This document shows positions 9,465-18,327 of a DNA stretch of 64,000 nt, piece after piece (the first letter of the stretch is position 1; each line of letters begins with the position of its first letter). This stretch comes from an uncultured Flavobacteriales bacterium. Lineage in GTDB: Bacteria; Bacteroidota; Bacteroidia; Flavobacteriales_G; Salibacteraceae. Made by a program: the position numbers and the translations under genes. The notes beneath the pieces are model-generated. The model was not told where the DNA came from, ran no database searches, and worked only from the letters and a program-made list of their open reading frames with translations. The stretch spans positions 1 to 64,000 of the forward strand of contig CALSPD010000021.1 of NCBI GenBank assembly GCA_943788145.1. Reading direction: 5' to 3'.

Positions 9465-10562
9465 TTAGCGCACCTTTCGTTTTCTATTTGATTCGTAGTC
9501 TTCAAAAATGAAACTCCCCAATCCGTTTAAACCAGAGTAAAAGGCCCGACCTTGATTGGCTTCTGTAAAATCGCGTACGAATTGCTGTAGATATGGGTCT
9601 TTCGCAATCATGAAAGTGGTTATAGTCAGCTTCGCCTTTTTTGCTGCCGCTGCTAAATTGAGCGTTCTATTAATGATTCTAGGATCTAGCCCAAAGCTGT
9701 TTTTATAATACGTTCCATCTTTTTCCTTTAGGCAGGAAGGTTTGCCATCGGTAATCATGAATATTTGCTTATTTGGATTCTTCTTTTTCCGGAGAATTTC
9801 CATCGCCATTTCCAATCCTGCCACCGTATTGGTATGGTAGGGTCCTACTTTTAAATATGGTAAATCCTTAACGCTGATTTGCCATGCGTCATTCCCAAAC
9901 ACCACGACATCGAGGGTGTCTTTTGGATATTTTCTCTTAATTAATTCAGCAAGAGCCATCGCCACTTTCTTAGCGGGTGTTATGCGGTCTTCCCCATAGA
10001 GAATCATCGAATGGCTAATATCTATCATCAATACGGTTGATGTAGATGACATGTGTTCGGATTCAATTACTTCCAAATCGTCCTCGCGAAGGTTAAACTC
10101 ATCCTGGCCATTACGCTTTTGTGCGTTTCTTATGCTTTGTGTGAAATCAATGCGATCGGTTCGATCTCCAAATTGATATGACCTTCGATCAGCAGTTTGC
10201 TCATCCCCTTTTCCCAAGGCGTTCGTTTTATGATTTCCAGTCGGAGTTTTCTTGAGTTTGCCAAAAATCTGCTCTAGTGAACGTTGTCGAATCAATTGCT
10301 CAGACTTAGGTGTAATTGATTTGCCATCGCCAGATTTATCTGATTGTCTGATGAACTTTTTCCGATTTAATTCTTCAATAAAATCATCTATTGAATAGGT
10401 CTCATCTGTTAAGGAATATTCCTTGTCAAGTTCTCTCAGCCAATCTATTGCTTCATCCACATCACCACTGGTGTGGGTAACTAACTCAAGAAAAATCTCT
10501 AGTAATTTTTCAAACGGCCCTTTACCTGAGTCTTCTTGAAATGAAGTAAAAAACAAATCCAC
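9465..10562 (-). CDS. VWA domain-containing protein, likely partner of the MoxR ATPase
   Basis: The C-terminal half (about residues 170-365) is a von Willebrand A domain with the metal-site motif in TVLMIDISHSM (DxSxS), then a threonine in HTNTVAGLEMA and an aspartate in IFMITDGKPSC. The N-terminal half is charged, helical and of unknown fold, as in ChlD/CoxE-like partners of MoxR ATPases. At 365 residues it fits the soluble VWA partner seen next to MoxR genes. Both genes are on the minus strand, with this one upstream; the plus-strand gene between them makes a shared transcript less simple. The substrate of the pair is unknown. Confidence 0.87.
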   Translation of the reverse strand: MDLFFTSFQEDSGKGPFEKLLEIFLELVTHTSGDVDEAIDWLRELDKEYSLTDETYSIDDFIEELNRKKFIRQSDKSGDGKSITPKSEQLIRQRSLEQIFGKLKKTPTGNHKTNALGKGDEQTADRRSYQFGDRTDRIDFTQSIRNAQKRNGQDEFNLREDDLEVIESEHMSSTSTVLMIDISHSMILYGEDRITPAKKVAMALAELIKRKYPKDTLDVVVFGNDAWQISVKDLPYLKVGPYHTNTVAGLEMAMEILRKKKNPNKQIFMITDGKPSCLKEKDGTYYKNSFGLDPRIINRTLNLAAAAKKAKLTITTFMIAKDPYLQQFVRDFTEANQGRAFYSGLNGLGSFIFEDYESNRKRKVR

Positions 10563-10624
10563 GCATAGGTTAAATACTCATAATTGAATCCGTTCGAATT
10601 AGTCCAAACGTATGGAAATAAAAA

Positions 10625-10664
10625 CTCCCACCTCATTCGCCTTAAAAAGACAACAAGATGGGAG
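10625..10664 (-). terminator. Possible rho-independent terminator after the RRM gene
   Basis: Read on the minus strand, CTCCCA pairs with TGGGAG across a 28-base loop and is followed by TTTTTATTT. The stem is short and the loop long, so this is only a moderate candidate. It lies just past the RRM stop codon. Confidence 0.35.
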
Positions 10665-10686
10665 AAAAAAAAATTTTATTGGATGT

Positions 10687-10933
10687 CTATTCTCTTGGTC
10701 GAGCTTGGTTAACAACCATCGCACGTTCCATCACTTCAGAACCGTTTAGACCATCGATAGCCGCTTGACCTTCGGCATCGTTTGGCATTTCAACAAAACC
10801 GAAACCTTTGGCTCGGCCAGTTTCACGATCAGTAATGATTTTTTACGTAATCAACTTGCCCGTATTCAGCAAAAAGTTGCTCGAGGGCTTCAACTTGCAA
10901 TCTGTAATTCAGATTGCCAACAAAAATATTCAC
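10687..10933 (-). CDS. RRM-domain RNA-binding protein, frameshifted as assembled
   Basis: This is a small single-RRM RNA-binding protein of about 81 residues, of the kind often cold-induced in Bacteroidota and cyanobacteria. The GTG at 10933 opens with the RNP2 motif (NIFVGNLNY). Then, after one base is skipped, RNP1 appears as KGFGFVEM, and the protein ends in ARPRE. The reading frame breaks in a run of six T (plus strand 10839-10844). Removing one base restores DYVKIITDRETGRAKGFGF. The break is more likely a homopolymer consensus error than decay, since the rest matches the family without gaps. A promoter-like box and a candidate terminator flank it. Confidence 0.85.
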
Positions 10934-10972
10934 AGGAGTAAGAATTAAATAATAACAAAAGGTTTAACGGCT

Positions 10973-10980
10973 CAAAATTA
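10973..10980 (-). promoter_or_regulatory. Putative -7 box for the RRM gene
   Basis: On the minus strand the box reads TAATTTTG, matching TAnnTTTG, about 40 bases before the RRM start. A TTG lies about 22 bases further upstream. Only the pattern supports it. Confidence 0.35.
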
Positions 10981-11017
10981 GACTAAATTCTTTGCGGACA
11001 GACAAGGAATGAAATTT

Positions 11018-12172
11018 CTATTCCGCTTCATAAAAAAACGAAGGATTTAAGCTTCGCATATTATAGGACGATGCCATACACTCTCCGTAAGCACCCGCAG
11101 ATCGAATAGCCACCAAATCACCCCGTTCGGTTTTCGGCAAGTTCACCGCTTTTCCGAAGCAATCGCTGCTTTCGCAAACCGGTCCTACCACATCATAAAA
11201 TTCAGTTGGTTTTGAATTGAATTGACTGATGTTTTCAATTTTATGAAAGGCCTGATATAATGCCGGTCGAATAAGCTCCGTCATTCCCGCGTCCAGAATC
11301 ACAAAGTTTGTCTTACGACCTTTTTTGACGTATAAAACGCGAGAAATGAGGTCACCAGACTGGGCAACGAGCGCGCGGCCCAATTCGAAGTGCAGACTTT
11401 GATATGGTCGTAGTTGTAAGAATTTCGAGAAAAGTTCAAAAAAACCATCAAAGTTTGGCTTATTCAAATCATCCGGGTGATCGTAATCAACGCCTAATCC
11501 ACCACCCGCATTTATATGTTCCAAACGGAATCCCCTTGACTCAAAAAGTTCCTGAAAATGGTTGATCCGACTGCAGAGGTTTCGAAAAGGTTCTAAGCTG
11601 GTTATTTGAGACCCAATATGAAAATGAATACCCGTAAGCTTTACATATTCCAGCGTTTCCAAACAATCAAAAAGTTCATTTAACTGCCATTCGCTGATTC
11701 CGAACTTGTTCTCTTCAAGACCAGTGGTGATGTAATGGTGCGTTTTAGCGTTAACGTCTGGGTTTAACCTCAGGGCGATTTTTGCATTCTTACCTAGTCT
11801 TTTCGCCCGCTCATTAATGACAATGAGTTCCTCAATCGATTCCACATTCAAGGTGAAAATCCCATTGTTTAGAGCCAAATCTATTTCCCAATCGCTTTTA
11901 CCAACTCCAGCAAAAGCAATTTGCTCTGCATGAAATCCTGAATCCAGCGCTTTTTGGAGTTCCTGACCACTGACGCAATCAATTCCAAAACCAGCTTTTA
12001 AAAAGCAAGCTAGTATATTGTCGTTGGCATTGGCCTTCATGGCATAATGCACATGATAACCATAACGCTCCGAAGCCTTTTTTGCGCGATCTATCGTTTG
12101 CTTTAATCGGCCTAAATCATAGGCATAATAAGGAGTAGGGTTGCTTTGAACCAAACTATTCAGCATATCCAT
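11018..12172 (-). CDS. lysA: Diaminopimelate decarboxylase
   Basis: This PLP enzyme of fold type III makes L-lysine from meso-diaminopimelate, the last step of lysine synthesis. The PLP lysine lies in HVHYAMKANAN near residue 45. The glycine-rich phosphate loop is INAGGGLGVDY, and the substrate/PLP motif GPVCESSDCF is near the C terminus. At 384 residues it is slightly shorter than the E. coli enzyme but complete. It starts one base after the lysC stop codon, so the two are translationally coupled. A closely related fold (arginine decarboxylase) is encoded at 45599-46993; the CESSD motif here favours the DAP enzyme. Confidence 0.95.
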   Translation of the reverse strand: MDMLNSLVQSNPTPYYAYDLGRLKQTIDRAKKASERYGYHVHYAMKANANDNILACFLKAGFGIDCVSGQELQKALDSGFHAEQIAFAGVGKSDWEIDLALNNGIFTLNVESIEELIVINERAKRLGKNAKIALRLNPDVNAKTHHYITTGLEENKFGISEWQLNELFDCLETLEYVKLTGIHFHIGSQITSLEPFRNLCSRINHFQELFESRGFRLEHINAGGGLGVDYDHPDDLNKPNFDGFFELFSKFLQLRPYQSLHFELGRALVAQSGDLISRVLYVKKGRKTNFVILDAGMTELIRPALYQAFHKIENISQFNSKPTEFYDVVGPVCESSDCFGKAVNLPKTERGDLVAIRSAGAYGECMASSYNMRSLNPSFFYEAE

Positions 12173-12173
12173 G

Positions 12174-13494
12174 TTAGTTTAGTTGAAACAAACCTTGATT
12201 TAACGCTTTTAGGGCCTCGACCTTATATTGTTTGTCTATGAGAAGACTTACATTGTTCTTACTGCCTCCGTAGGATATCATACGCAACGGAACGTTCCGC
12301 AAGGACTCAAAAATCCGAGCGGCCGGACCAGGCTCTTCTTGAATCATATGCCCTACTATGCATACAATGCATTGATCAACTTCCTTTTCAACCATTCCGT
12401 AAAGTCGAAGTTCTTCCAATAGTGGTTCTAAATCTTCTTCAGAATCAACCGTAAGGCTGACAGCCACTTCGCTTGTAGTGATCATGTCAATGGAAATACG
12501 ATGTCGTTCAAACACTTCAAACACTTTTCGCAAAAAAACCATATGCCAAAAACATGCGGTCACTTTTGATTTTTATAGCTGTGATTCCATCTTTAGCAGC
12601 TACTGCTTTTATGAAGTTTCCTGAAGAAACATTTGAAATAACCGTTCCCGGTTTTTCAGGATGCATTGTGTTTTTCAGAATTACTGGAATGTTCGATTTT
12701 CTTGCGGGAAGAATACTGCTTGGATGGAGGATCTTTGCACCAAAATAGGCCAATTCTGCTGCTTCATCAAACGTTAATCGATCAATGGGCCTCGTTTTCT
12801 CAACAATGCGAGGATCATTATTGTGCATGCCGTCAATATCGGTCCAAATCTGCACCTCGGAGGCGCCAATAGCTGCTCCAATAATACTTGCCGTATAATC
12901 GCTTCCTCCGCGCTTTAAATTATCCACTTCGCCAAAATGATTCCTACAGATATAACCCTGTGTTACAAACAGTTTTGTTTCTTGTTGTGCGTCTAAAAGG
13001 CGATTTAAATTGCTTTTGACATACCACTCGTCCGGCTCGTTATTTTGATCGATGCGCATAAAGTCAAGAGCCGGAATAAGCACTGATTTCACTCCCTTTT
13101 CGCTCAAGTGCAACTGCAATAAGGATGATGACAACAATTCCCCTTGTGCAAGCACCGTTCGCTCTTCGAAAGGCGTGAACATGTCAAGCGTAAAAGAACG
13201 AATGTGATTGATGTGTCCTGATAGGTGAGATTTAGCTTTCAACCTCGATTCTTCAGAAATAAATAAATCTTGAATCAATTGATTATACGCAGACTCGAAA
13301 GAAGTCAACAAACCTTCGACCGCCACCTTATCCTGTTTGTACAATGCCTTATTTATCTGAACGAGCTGGTTTGTGGTTCCTGAAACAGCAGACAACACAA
13401 CAATCTTACGCGTATCGTCAGCAATGAGATTGGCAACGGCCTTTATGCGTTCCGCACTGCCAACAGAAGTACCGCCAAATTTTTGAATAATCAT
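12174..13494 (-). CDS. lysC: Aspartate kinase, frameshifted as assembled
   Basis: This enzyme phosphorylates aspartate, the first step towards lysine, threonine and methionine. The N-terminal kinase domain opens with MIIQKFGGTSVGSAERI and contains LKRGGSDYTASIIGAA. The C-terminal half carries the ACT regulatory domains (ISIDMITTSEVAVSL). The frame breaks in a run of seven A (plus strand 12532-12538); removing one base joins RMFLAYGF to LRKVFEVFERH. The whole is then about 439 residues, the usual monofunctional length. I chose the ATG at 13494, which begins the conserved kinase motif. It is followed directly by lysA, so the unit is a lysine operon. Loss of function is unlikely; a sequencing indel is the simpler view. 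Confidence 0.92.
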
Positions 13495-13604
13495 ATTTAT
13501 AAAAAAAGAACGCGAAGTTAAATGGACATTATCAACAACCAACGAAACCACTTTAATCGCTAAATGAGCATGAAAGGGTTAAAAACCAATAACTCATTTT
13601 AGTC

Positions 13605-13633
13605 TTTGACACAAATCGAATCGCATATCTTTG
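13605..13633 (+). promoter_or_regulatory. Putative promoter of the gldFG-DUF4340 operon
   Basis: TTTG at 13605-13608 and TATCTTTG at 13626-13633 are 17 bases apart, matching the Bacteroidota -33/-7 pattern. The box ends 22 bases before the gldF start. This is a pattern match only. Confidence 0.45.
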
Positions 13634-13655
13634 GCGGCCTTGAAAAAAATCAATT

Positions 13656-14387
13656 TTGCTTAGTTTACTTCGAAAAGAAATAGGCGATTTTCTATCGTCC
13701 TTGATCGGCTATTTGGTTATGGCCGTTTTTCTGATGGCAGTTGGGTTGTTCATGTGGGTCTTCCCTATTGACATGAACGTCCTTAACAGCGGTTTTGCAA
13801 ATCTCGATGCCTTATTCGTATTGGGTCCTTGGGTTTTCTTATTTCTATGTCCGGCCGTAACGATGCGGCTTTTTGCTGAAGAAAATCGGACAGGAACAAT
13901 CGAGCTTTTGCTTACCAAGCCGTTGACTGATTGGCAAATCATTTTGGCTAAATTCTTAGCCGGTTGGTTTTTAACCTTGATTACACTTATCCCTACGCTA
14001 GTTTACTATTACTCTGTTTACAAACTTGGCGCTCCAGAAGGAAACCTTGACTCAGGAGGCACTTGGGGTTCTTACATCGGGTTACTTTTTCTTTCTGGCG
14101 CTTATGTCGCTATCGGACTATTTGCCAGTTCGCTAACTAATAATCAAATCGTTTCGTTCATTCTAGCTGTCTTCTTATGCTTCATTGTGTTTATCGGATT
14201 TGAATCTGTTTCGGCTATTTTTTCGATTGATATACTAGAGCGAATGCTAAGAATGTTAAGCATTAACAACCACTACCTCTCAATGAGTCGAGGGGTTATT
14301 GACACTAGAGATATTTTGTATTTCGCTAGTCTAATCTCGGTGTTTTTGCTTTTTACCAAAACCCGTTTAGAAAGTCGGAAATGGTAG
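13656..14387 (+). CDS. gldF: Gliding motility ABC transporter permease GldF
   Basis: This inner-membrane permease belongs to the GldA-GldF-GldG ABC transporter that Flavobacterium needs for gliding. It opens with LLRKEIGDFLSSLIGYLV and contains the family motif CPAVTMRLFAEENRTGTIELLLTKPL. Six hydrophobic segments span the 243 residues. The start is a TTG at 13656. If one A were removed from the seven-A run at 13643-13649, an upstream TTG at 13640 would come into frame, so the N terminus is not certain. gldG follows 5 bases after the stop, and the ATPase GldA is not in the window. Confidence 0.92.
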   Translation: MLSLLRKEIGDFLSSLIGYLVMAVFLMAVGLFMWVFPIDMNVLNSGFANLDALFVLGPWVFLFLCPAVTMRLFAEENRTGTIELLLTKPLTDWQIILAKFLAGWFLTLITLIPTLVYYYSVYKLGAPEGNLDSGGTWGSYIGLLFLSGAYVAIGLFASSLTNNQIVSFILAVFLCFIVFIGFESVSAIFSIDILERMLRMLSINNHYLSMSRGVIDTRDILYFASLISVFLLFTKTRLESRKW

Positions 14388-14392
14388 GACGC

Positions 14393-16086
14393 ATGAAAAA
14401 CTTAGCAAATAAAAAATGGATGGATTTGACGTCCCTCGCCATTTGGTTGGTATAATTATTCTCGTCAATTTTACTGGTAGTTTCATTTTTGATCGTTTTG
14501 ATTTAACCGAGGAGAAGCGTTACACCCTCAGCGAAGCAACTACCGATCAATTGCAAAACCTGGATGAAATTCTATTTGTTCGCGTTTATTTGGAGGGAAA
14601 TCTACCAACAGAGTTTCGGGAATTGCGCGATGCAACCAAGGAAATGTTGGATGAATTCAGGGCCTATTCGGGAGAAAATATTCACTACGAATTCATTAAT
14701 CCATCTGCAAGTCCAGATGAAAAAGAACGTGTGGAAGTTTATAAAGAACTTACTCGACAGGGATTACAGTACACCAACATTCGAATGCAAGCTGGAGATA
14801 AAACTTCAGAACAAATCATATTCCCAGGCGCCATTCTAAGCTTTAGAGGTAGAGAAACTGCCATTCAACTCTTGAAAAGTGTGGCCGGAGCAACCGAAAA
14901 TGAAATGATTGCTGCATCTATTCAGCAATTGGAATATGAATTCATGAGCGCGATTCGCAAAGTAGCTCAAGAAGAGAAACAGGTGGTAGCTTTTATTGAA
15001 GGCCACGGTGAGCTTGGAAAGCTTGAAACAGCCGATGCCGAGCGAGCATTGGCTGAATTTTACACCATTAAGCGTATTTCTTTAGATCAAAAAGTGGATG
15101 CCTTGGCAGACGTTGACGCGGCAATTATTGCTCGCCCAGATTCAGCATTTTCCGAGCAGGATAAGTTCATTATCGATCAGTTTATTATGAAAGGAGGCAA
15201 AGTTTTGTGGCTTATTGATCCTGTTTTCGCCAGAATGGATAGCCTTCGAGCATCAAACTTGACGATGGGGCTGGTTTTAAATCACAACCTCGATGATCAA
15301 TTGTTCAAATACGGAGTCCGATTAAACAACGACCTGATTCTAGATATACAATGCATCAATAAGCCGATTGTGACGGGTTATATCGGCAATCAGCCCAGAC
15401 AAGAACTATTTCCTTGGTATTACGAGCCGTTACTTTCTGCAAATCAGGAACATGCTATTAGCAAAAATCTAGATAGAATCAAAACGGAGTTTGTTAGCAC
15501 CATGGAGCCGATTGAAGTAAATGGCGTAAAGGCCACTACCCTGTTAAGTTCAAGCGATCAGTGTCGACTCGTTTCGGCTCCGACCCGAATTAGTTTCAAC
15601 ATTCTGCGCGATCCTCCTAAATATGAAATGTTTAGCAATGGTCCTTTCCCAACGGCCATTTTATTGGAAGGAACTTTTCCATCTGTTTTCACGAACAGAC
15701 TTCCTCAACGGCTGTTAAAAGACGAAGGGCTAGGTTTCAAAGAGACAAGCGTTCCCACTAAAATGATCGTGGTGAGCGATGGCGACATCATTCAAAACCC
15801 GGTCAATAAGATTGAAGAAAAATTCTATGCGCTGGGTTTCGATAAATACACACAGACTATGTATGGCAATCGAGCCTTTATCCTCAATGCTGTGAATTAT
15901 TTGTGCGATGACAGCGGCTTACTCAATGTCCGATCCAAGGAGTTTAAAATCCGACTATTGGATCAAACCAAGGTGGATAAGGATCGATACTATTGGCAAG
16001 TGTTAAACAATGCCCTACCCATTCTGCTGGTTTTTCTTTTTGGTATTGGATTTTTCTACTGGCGCAAAAAACGATACGTTAAATAA
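14393..16086 (+). CDS. gldG: Gliding motility-associated ABC component GldG, N terminus frameshifted
   Basis: GldG is the large periplasmic, membrane-anchored part of the GldAFG transporter. The core shows FIFDRFDLTEEKRYTLSEAT and ends in a C-terminal membrane helix (LPILLVFLFGIGFFYWRKK). The natural ATG at 14393 gives MKNLANKKWMDLTSLAIWLV and then a stop. The rest of the transmembrane anchor (IIILVNFTGSFI) continues in another frame. One missing base near 14450-14458 explains this. Without the repair the protein would start at 14416 with an odd sequence and a broken anchor. It is the middle gene of gldF-gldG-DUF4340. Confidence 0.9.
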
Positions 16087-16093
16087 CCTGTCT

Positions 16094-17089
16094 ATGAAAC
16101 GATTGATTACAGGAGCAGTAATACTTGTAATTCTTGGGCTCGTTGCCTTCTACATGTCAACAAATCAGAATGGTAGCACCATTCGAAGCGAGCTGAGCAA
16201 TTTTGCTGTTGAAGATACAGCCGCAGTGATGCGCATCGTAATGAAAGACCAATCCGGACGAACGGTGGACTTAAAACGTCAACCTGATCAATCTTGGACG
16301 GTTAATGAAGCCTATCAAGCCCGGCCTGACGGAATCAAGATTCTACTTTCAACCATGAAAAAGCTGGCGGTAAAAAGCCCTGTAAGCGAAAACAACATGA
16401 ATTCAATTCTGAAAGGAATCATTGCAAGTCATGTTTTAGTCGATGTGTATGGTGAAGCGAATGAGCCTATAAAATCGTTTTATGTTGGTGGTGCGAATCA
16501 ACTCCACACCGGAACCAACATGATGATGAAAGGATCTACTCGGCCTTTTGTTATTCATCTCGAAGGTTTTCACGGATTTATAACTCCACGATTTTTCACA
16601 AACGAATTGGAATGGCGATCACGAGAAGTATTCGGGGCTAAGATTGAAGAAATCGCTTCGCTTGAAGTGACATTTACCGAACATCCTGAAAAGAATTTTC
16701 ATTTTGAAAATCATGGTGAAGGCAACTTAGTTATGCTTGGAGGAGAGAAAATGGATCAACCGGCACGATTCGATACCTTGGAGCTGAATGCCTATTTGGC
16801 TAACTATAAAATGATCCATTACGAAAGTTATGAAGAAACCAAATCAAAGGCTTTTCTTGACTCAATAAAGCTCAGCGAACCGCTTTTTACAATCACCTTG
16901 GAAACTGATTATGAAACCAAATCAGTCATTGGTTTCCGAAAACCATTGAAAGATGGTTACGATTTAGAAGGCAATCCCATCAATTACGATCAAGACAGAT
17001 TGTATATATGGGTTGACTCCAATCAAATATTCATTGGCCAATATGCCATTTTCGATAAGCTAACTAAAGCTGTTTATTTCTTTAGATAA
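16094..17089 (+). CDS. DUF4340 domain-containing protein
   Basis: This is a membrane-anchored periplasmic protein of about 331 residues. I start it at the ATG at 16094, which begins a signal anchor (MKRLITGAVILVILGLVAFYM) and lies 7 bases after the gldG stop; the frame is open further upstream inside gldG. The rest has the pattern of DUF4340 proteins (SRTVDLKRQPDQSW-like beta repeats), which are often encoded beside GldG-like ABC-2 auxiliary proteins. It is probably an accessory part of the same transporter, by context. The molecular role is unknown. Confidence 0.8.
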   Translation: MKRLITGAVILVILGLVAFYMSTNQNGSTIRSELSNFAVEDTAAVMRIVMKDQSGRTVDLKRQPDQSWTVNEAYQARPDGIKILLSTMKKLAVKSPVSENNMNSILKGIIASHVLVDVYGEANEPIKSFYVGGANQLHTGTNMMMKGSTRPFVIHLEGFHGFITPRFFTNELEWRSREVFGAKIEEIASLEVTFTEHPEKNFHFENHGEGNLVMLGGEKMDQPARFDTLELNAYLANYKMIHYESYEETKSKAFLDSIKLSEPLFTITLETDYETKSVIGFRKPLKDGYDLEGNPINYDQDRLYIWVDSNQIFIGQYAIFDKLTKAVYFFR

Positions 17090-17128
17090 TCGTTGAAAAC
17101 TAATGGAGGAAATGGCGTAGAACGCGGA

Positions 17129-17158
17129 TTTCAACTCTATTGTAATCAATTATATTTG
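17129..17158 (+). promoter_or_regulatory. Putative dnaN promoter
   Basis: TATATTTG at 17151-17158 matches the -7 consensus TAnnTTTG, and TTTC at 17129 stands at about the -33 distance. The box ends 47 bases before the dnaN ATG, so dnaN probably has its own promoter despite the upstream gld genes. Confidence 0.45.
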
Positions 17159-17205
17159 CCACTTTCTGAGACGAAACAATACGTCCTTAAACCCATATGT
17201 GACCT

Positions 17206-18327
17206 ATGAAATTCATTGTATCTAGTTCTACCCTTCAAAAGCAGTTAACCTCCATCAGTGGGGTTCTCAATACAAGCAGCAACTTGCCTATATTGAGTTA
17301 TTACCTTTTTGATGTAAACGATAAAAAGTTAACCGTGTCCGGTAGTGACCTTGAATCAACCATGATTACAAGTATAACCTTGGACAAAGCCGATGATGAT
17401 CTTAAAGTATGCGTGCCAGCAAAGCTTTTGCTTGACATGCTTAAAACCTTTGCAGATCAACCGCTCACTTTTAGTATTGACGCTAAAACGTTTGGTATCG
17501 AAATAGGATCTGACAATGGTAAATACAAGTTGGCAGGCGTAAATGGCGATGAATTTCCACGATTGCCAGAACTTGATTCTTCATCGAAACTAAAAATTGA
17601 AAGCGGTGCGCTTTTCAATGCCATCAATAAAACGGTTTTCGCAACTGGTAACGATGAACTTCGACCGGTAATGAGCGGAGTTTATTTCGGGCTAGAAAAA
17701 GACGGAATCACTTTCGTGGCAACAGATGCGCATAAGTTGGTGAAATATCATCGTTCGGATTGCAAGTCAAGCAAGTCGGCAAATTTCATTATGCCTAAGA
17801 AGCCTTTGAACTTGTTGAAGTCGCTTCTTGTCAGTTTAAATACGACCGTTGAAATTGAATACAACGAAACCAACGCGAGCTTTGTGTTTGAACAATACAC
17901 TTTAGTAAGCCGACTTATTGACGGGAAATACCCGAATTATGAAGCGGTTATTCCGAAAGAAAACCCAATGGTAATGACCATGGCTAGAGACCCATTTTTA
18001 AACAGCGTAAGACGTGTTTCTATTTTCTCGAACAAAACGACACACCAAGTCAGACTTAGCATAAAAGGTAGCGAACTTCAAGTTTCTGCAGAAGACCTAG
18101 ACTATAACAACGAGGCAACAGAGCGTTTGGGTTGTCAATATACTGGTGACGACATTACGATTGGTTTCAACAGCCGTTTTCTTGCTGAAATGTTGAATAA
18201 CATTGAATCTGATGAAGTGAAGTTAGAATTGAGTGCTCCAAACCGCGCTGGTATTTTATCGCCTTCAGAAAAGGAAGAAAACGAAACAATTACCATGCTC
18301 GTCATGCCAGTAATGCTTAGTCAGTAG
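17206..18327 (+). CDS. dnaN: DNA polymerase III subunit beta (sliding clamp)
   Basis: DnaN is the ring-shaped processivity clamp of the replicative polymerase. The 373-residue length, the start MKFIVSSSTLQKQLTSISGV, the middle-domain ATDAHKLVKYHR motif and the conserved end (MLVMPVML) are all typical. The three clamp domains run over roughly residues 1-120, 125-245 and 250-373. It sits downstream of gldFG, an arrangement found in several Bacteroidota, and not next to dnaA as in many other bacteria. Its 3' end overlaps the rhomboid gene by 11 bases. Identification is firm. Confidence 0.96.
   Translation: MKFIVSSSTLQKQLTSISGVLNTSSNLPILSYYLFDVNDKKLTVSGSDLESTMITSITLDKADDDLKVCVPAKLLLDMLKTFADQPLTFSIDAKTFGIEIGSDNGKYKLAGVNGDEFPRLPELDSSSKLKIESGALFNAINKTVFATGNDELRPVMSGVYFGLEKDGITFVATDAHKLVKYHRSDCKSSKSANFIMPKKPLNLLKSLLVSLNTTVEIEYNETNASFVFEQYTLVSRLIDGKYPNYEAVIPKENPMVMTMARDPFLNSVRRVSIFSNKTTHQVRLSIKGSELQVSAEDLDYNNEATERLGCQYTGDDITIGFNSRFLAEMLNNIESDEVKLELSAPNRAGILSPSEKEENETITMLVMPVMLSQ

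Noticed and set aside
7272-10562. MoxR-VWA as part of a phage defence system
   Set aside because: Only the ATPase and VWA protein are present, without the third component expected in ternary defence systems, and the genes look like ordinary housekeeping MoxR/VWA.
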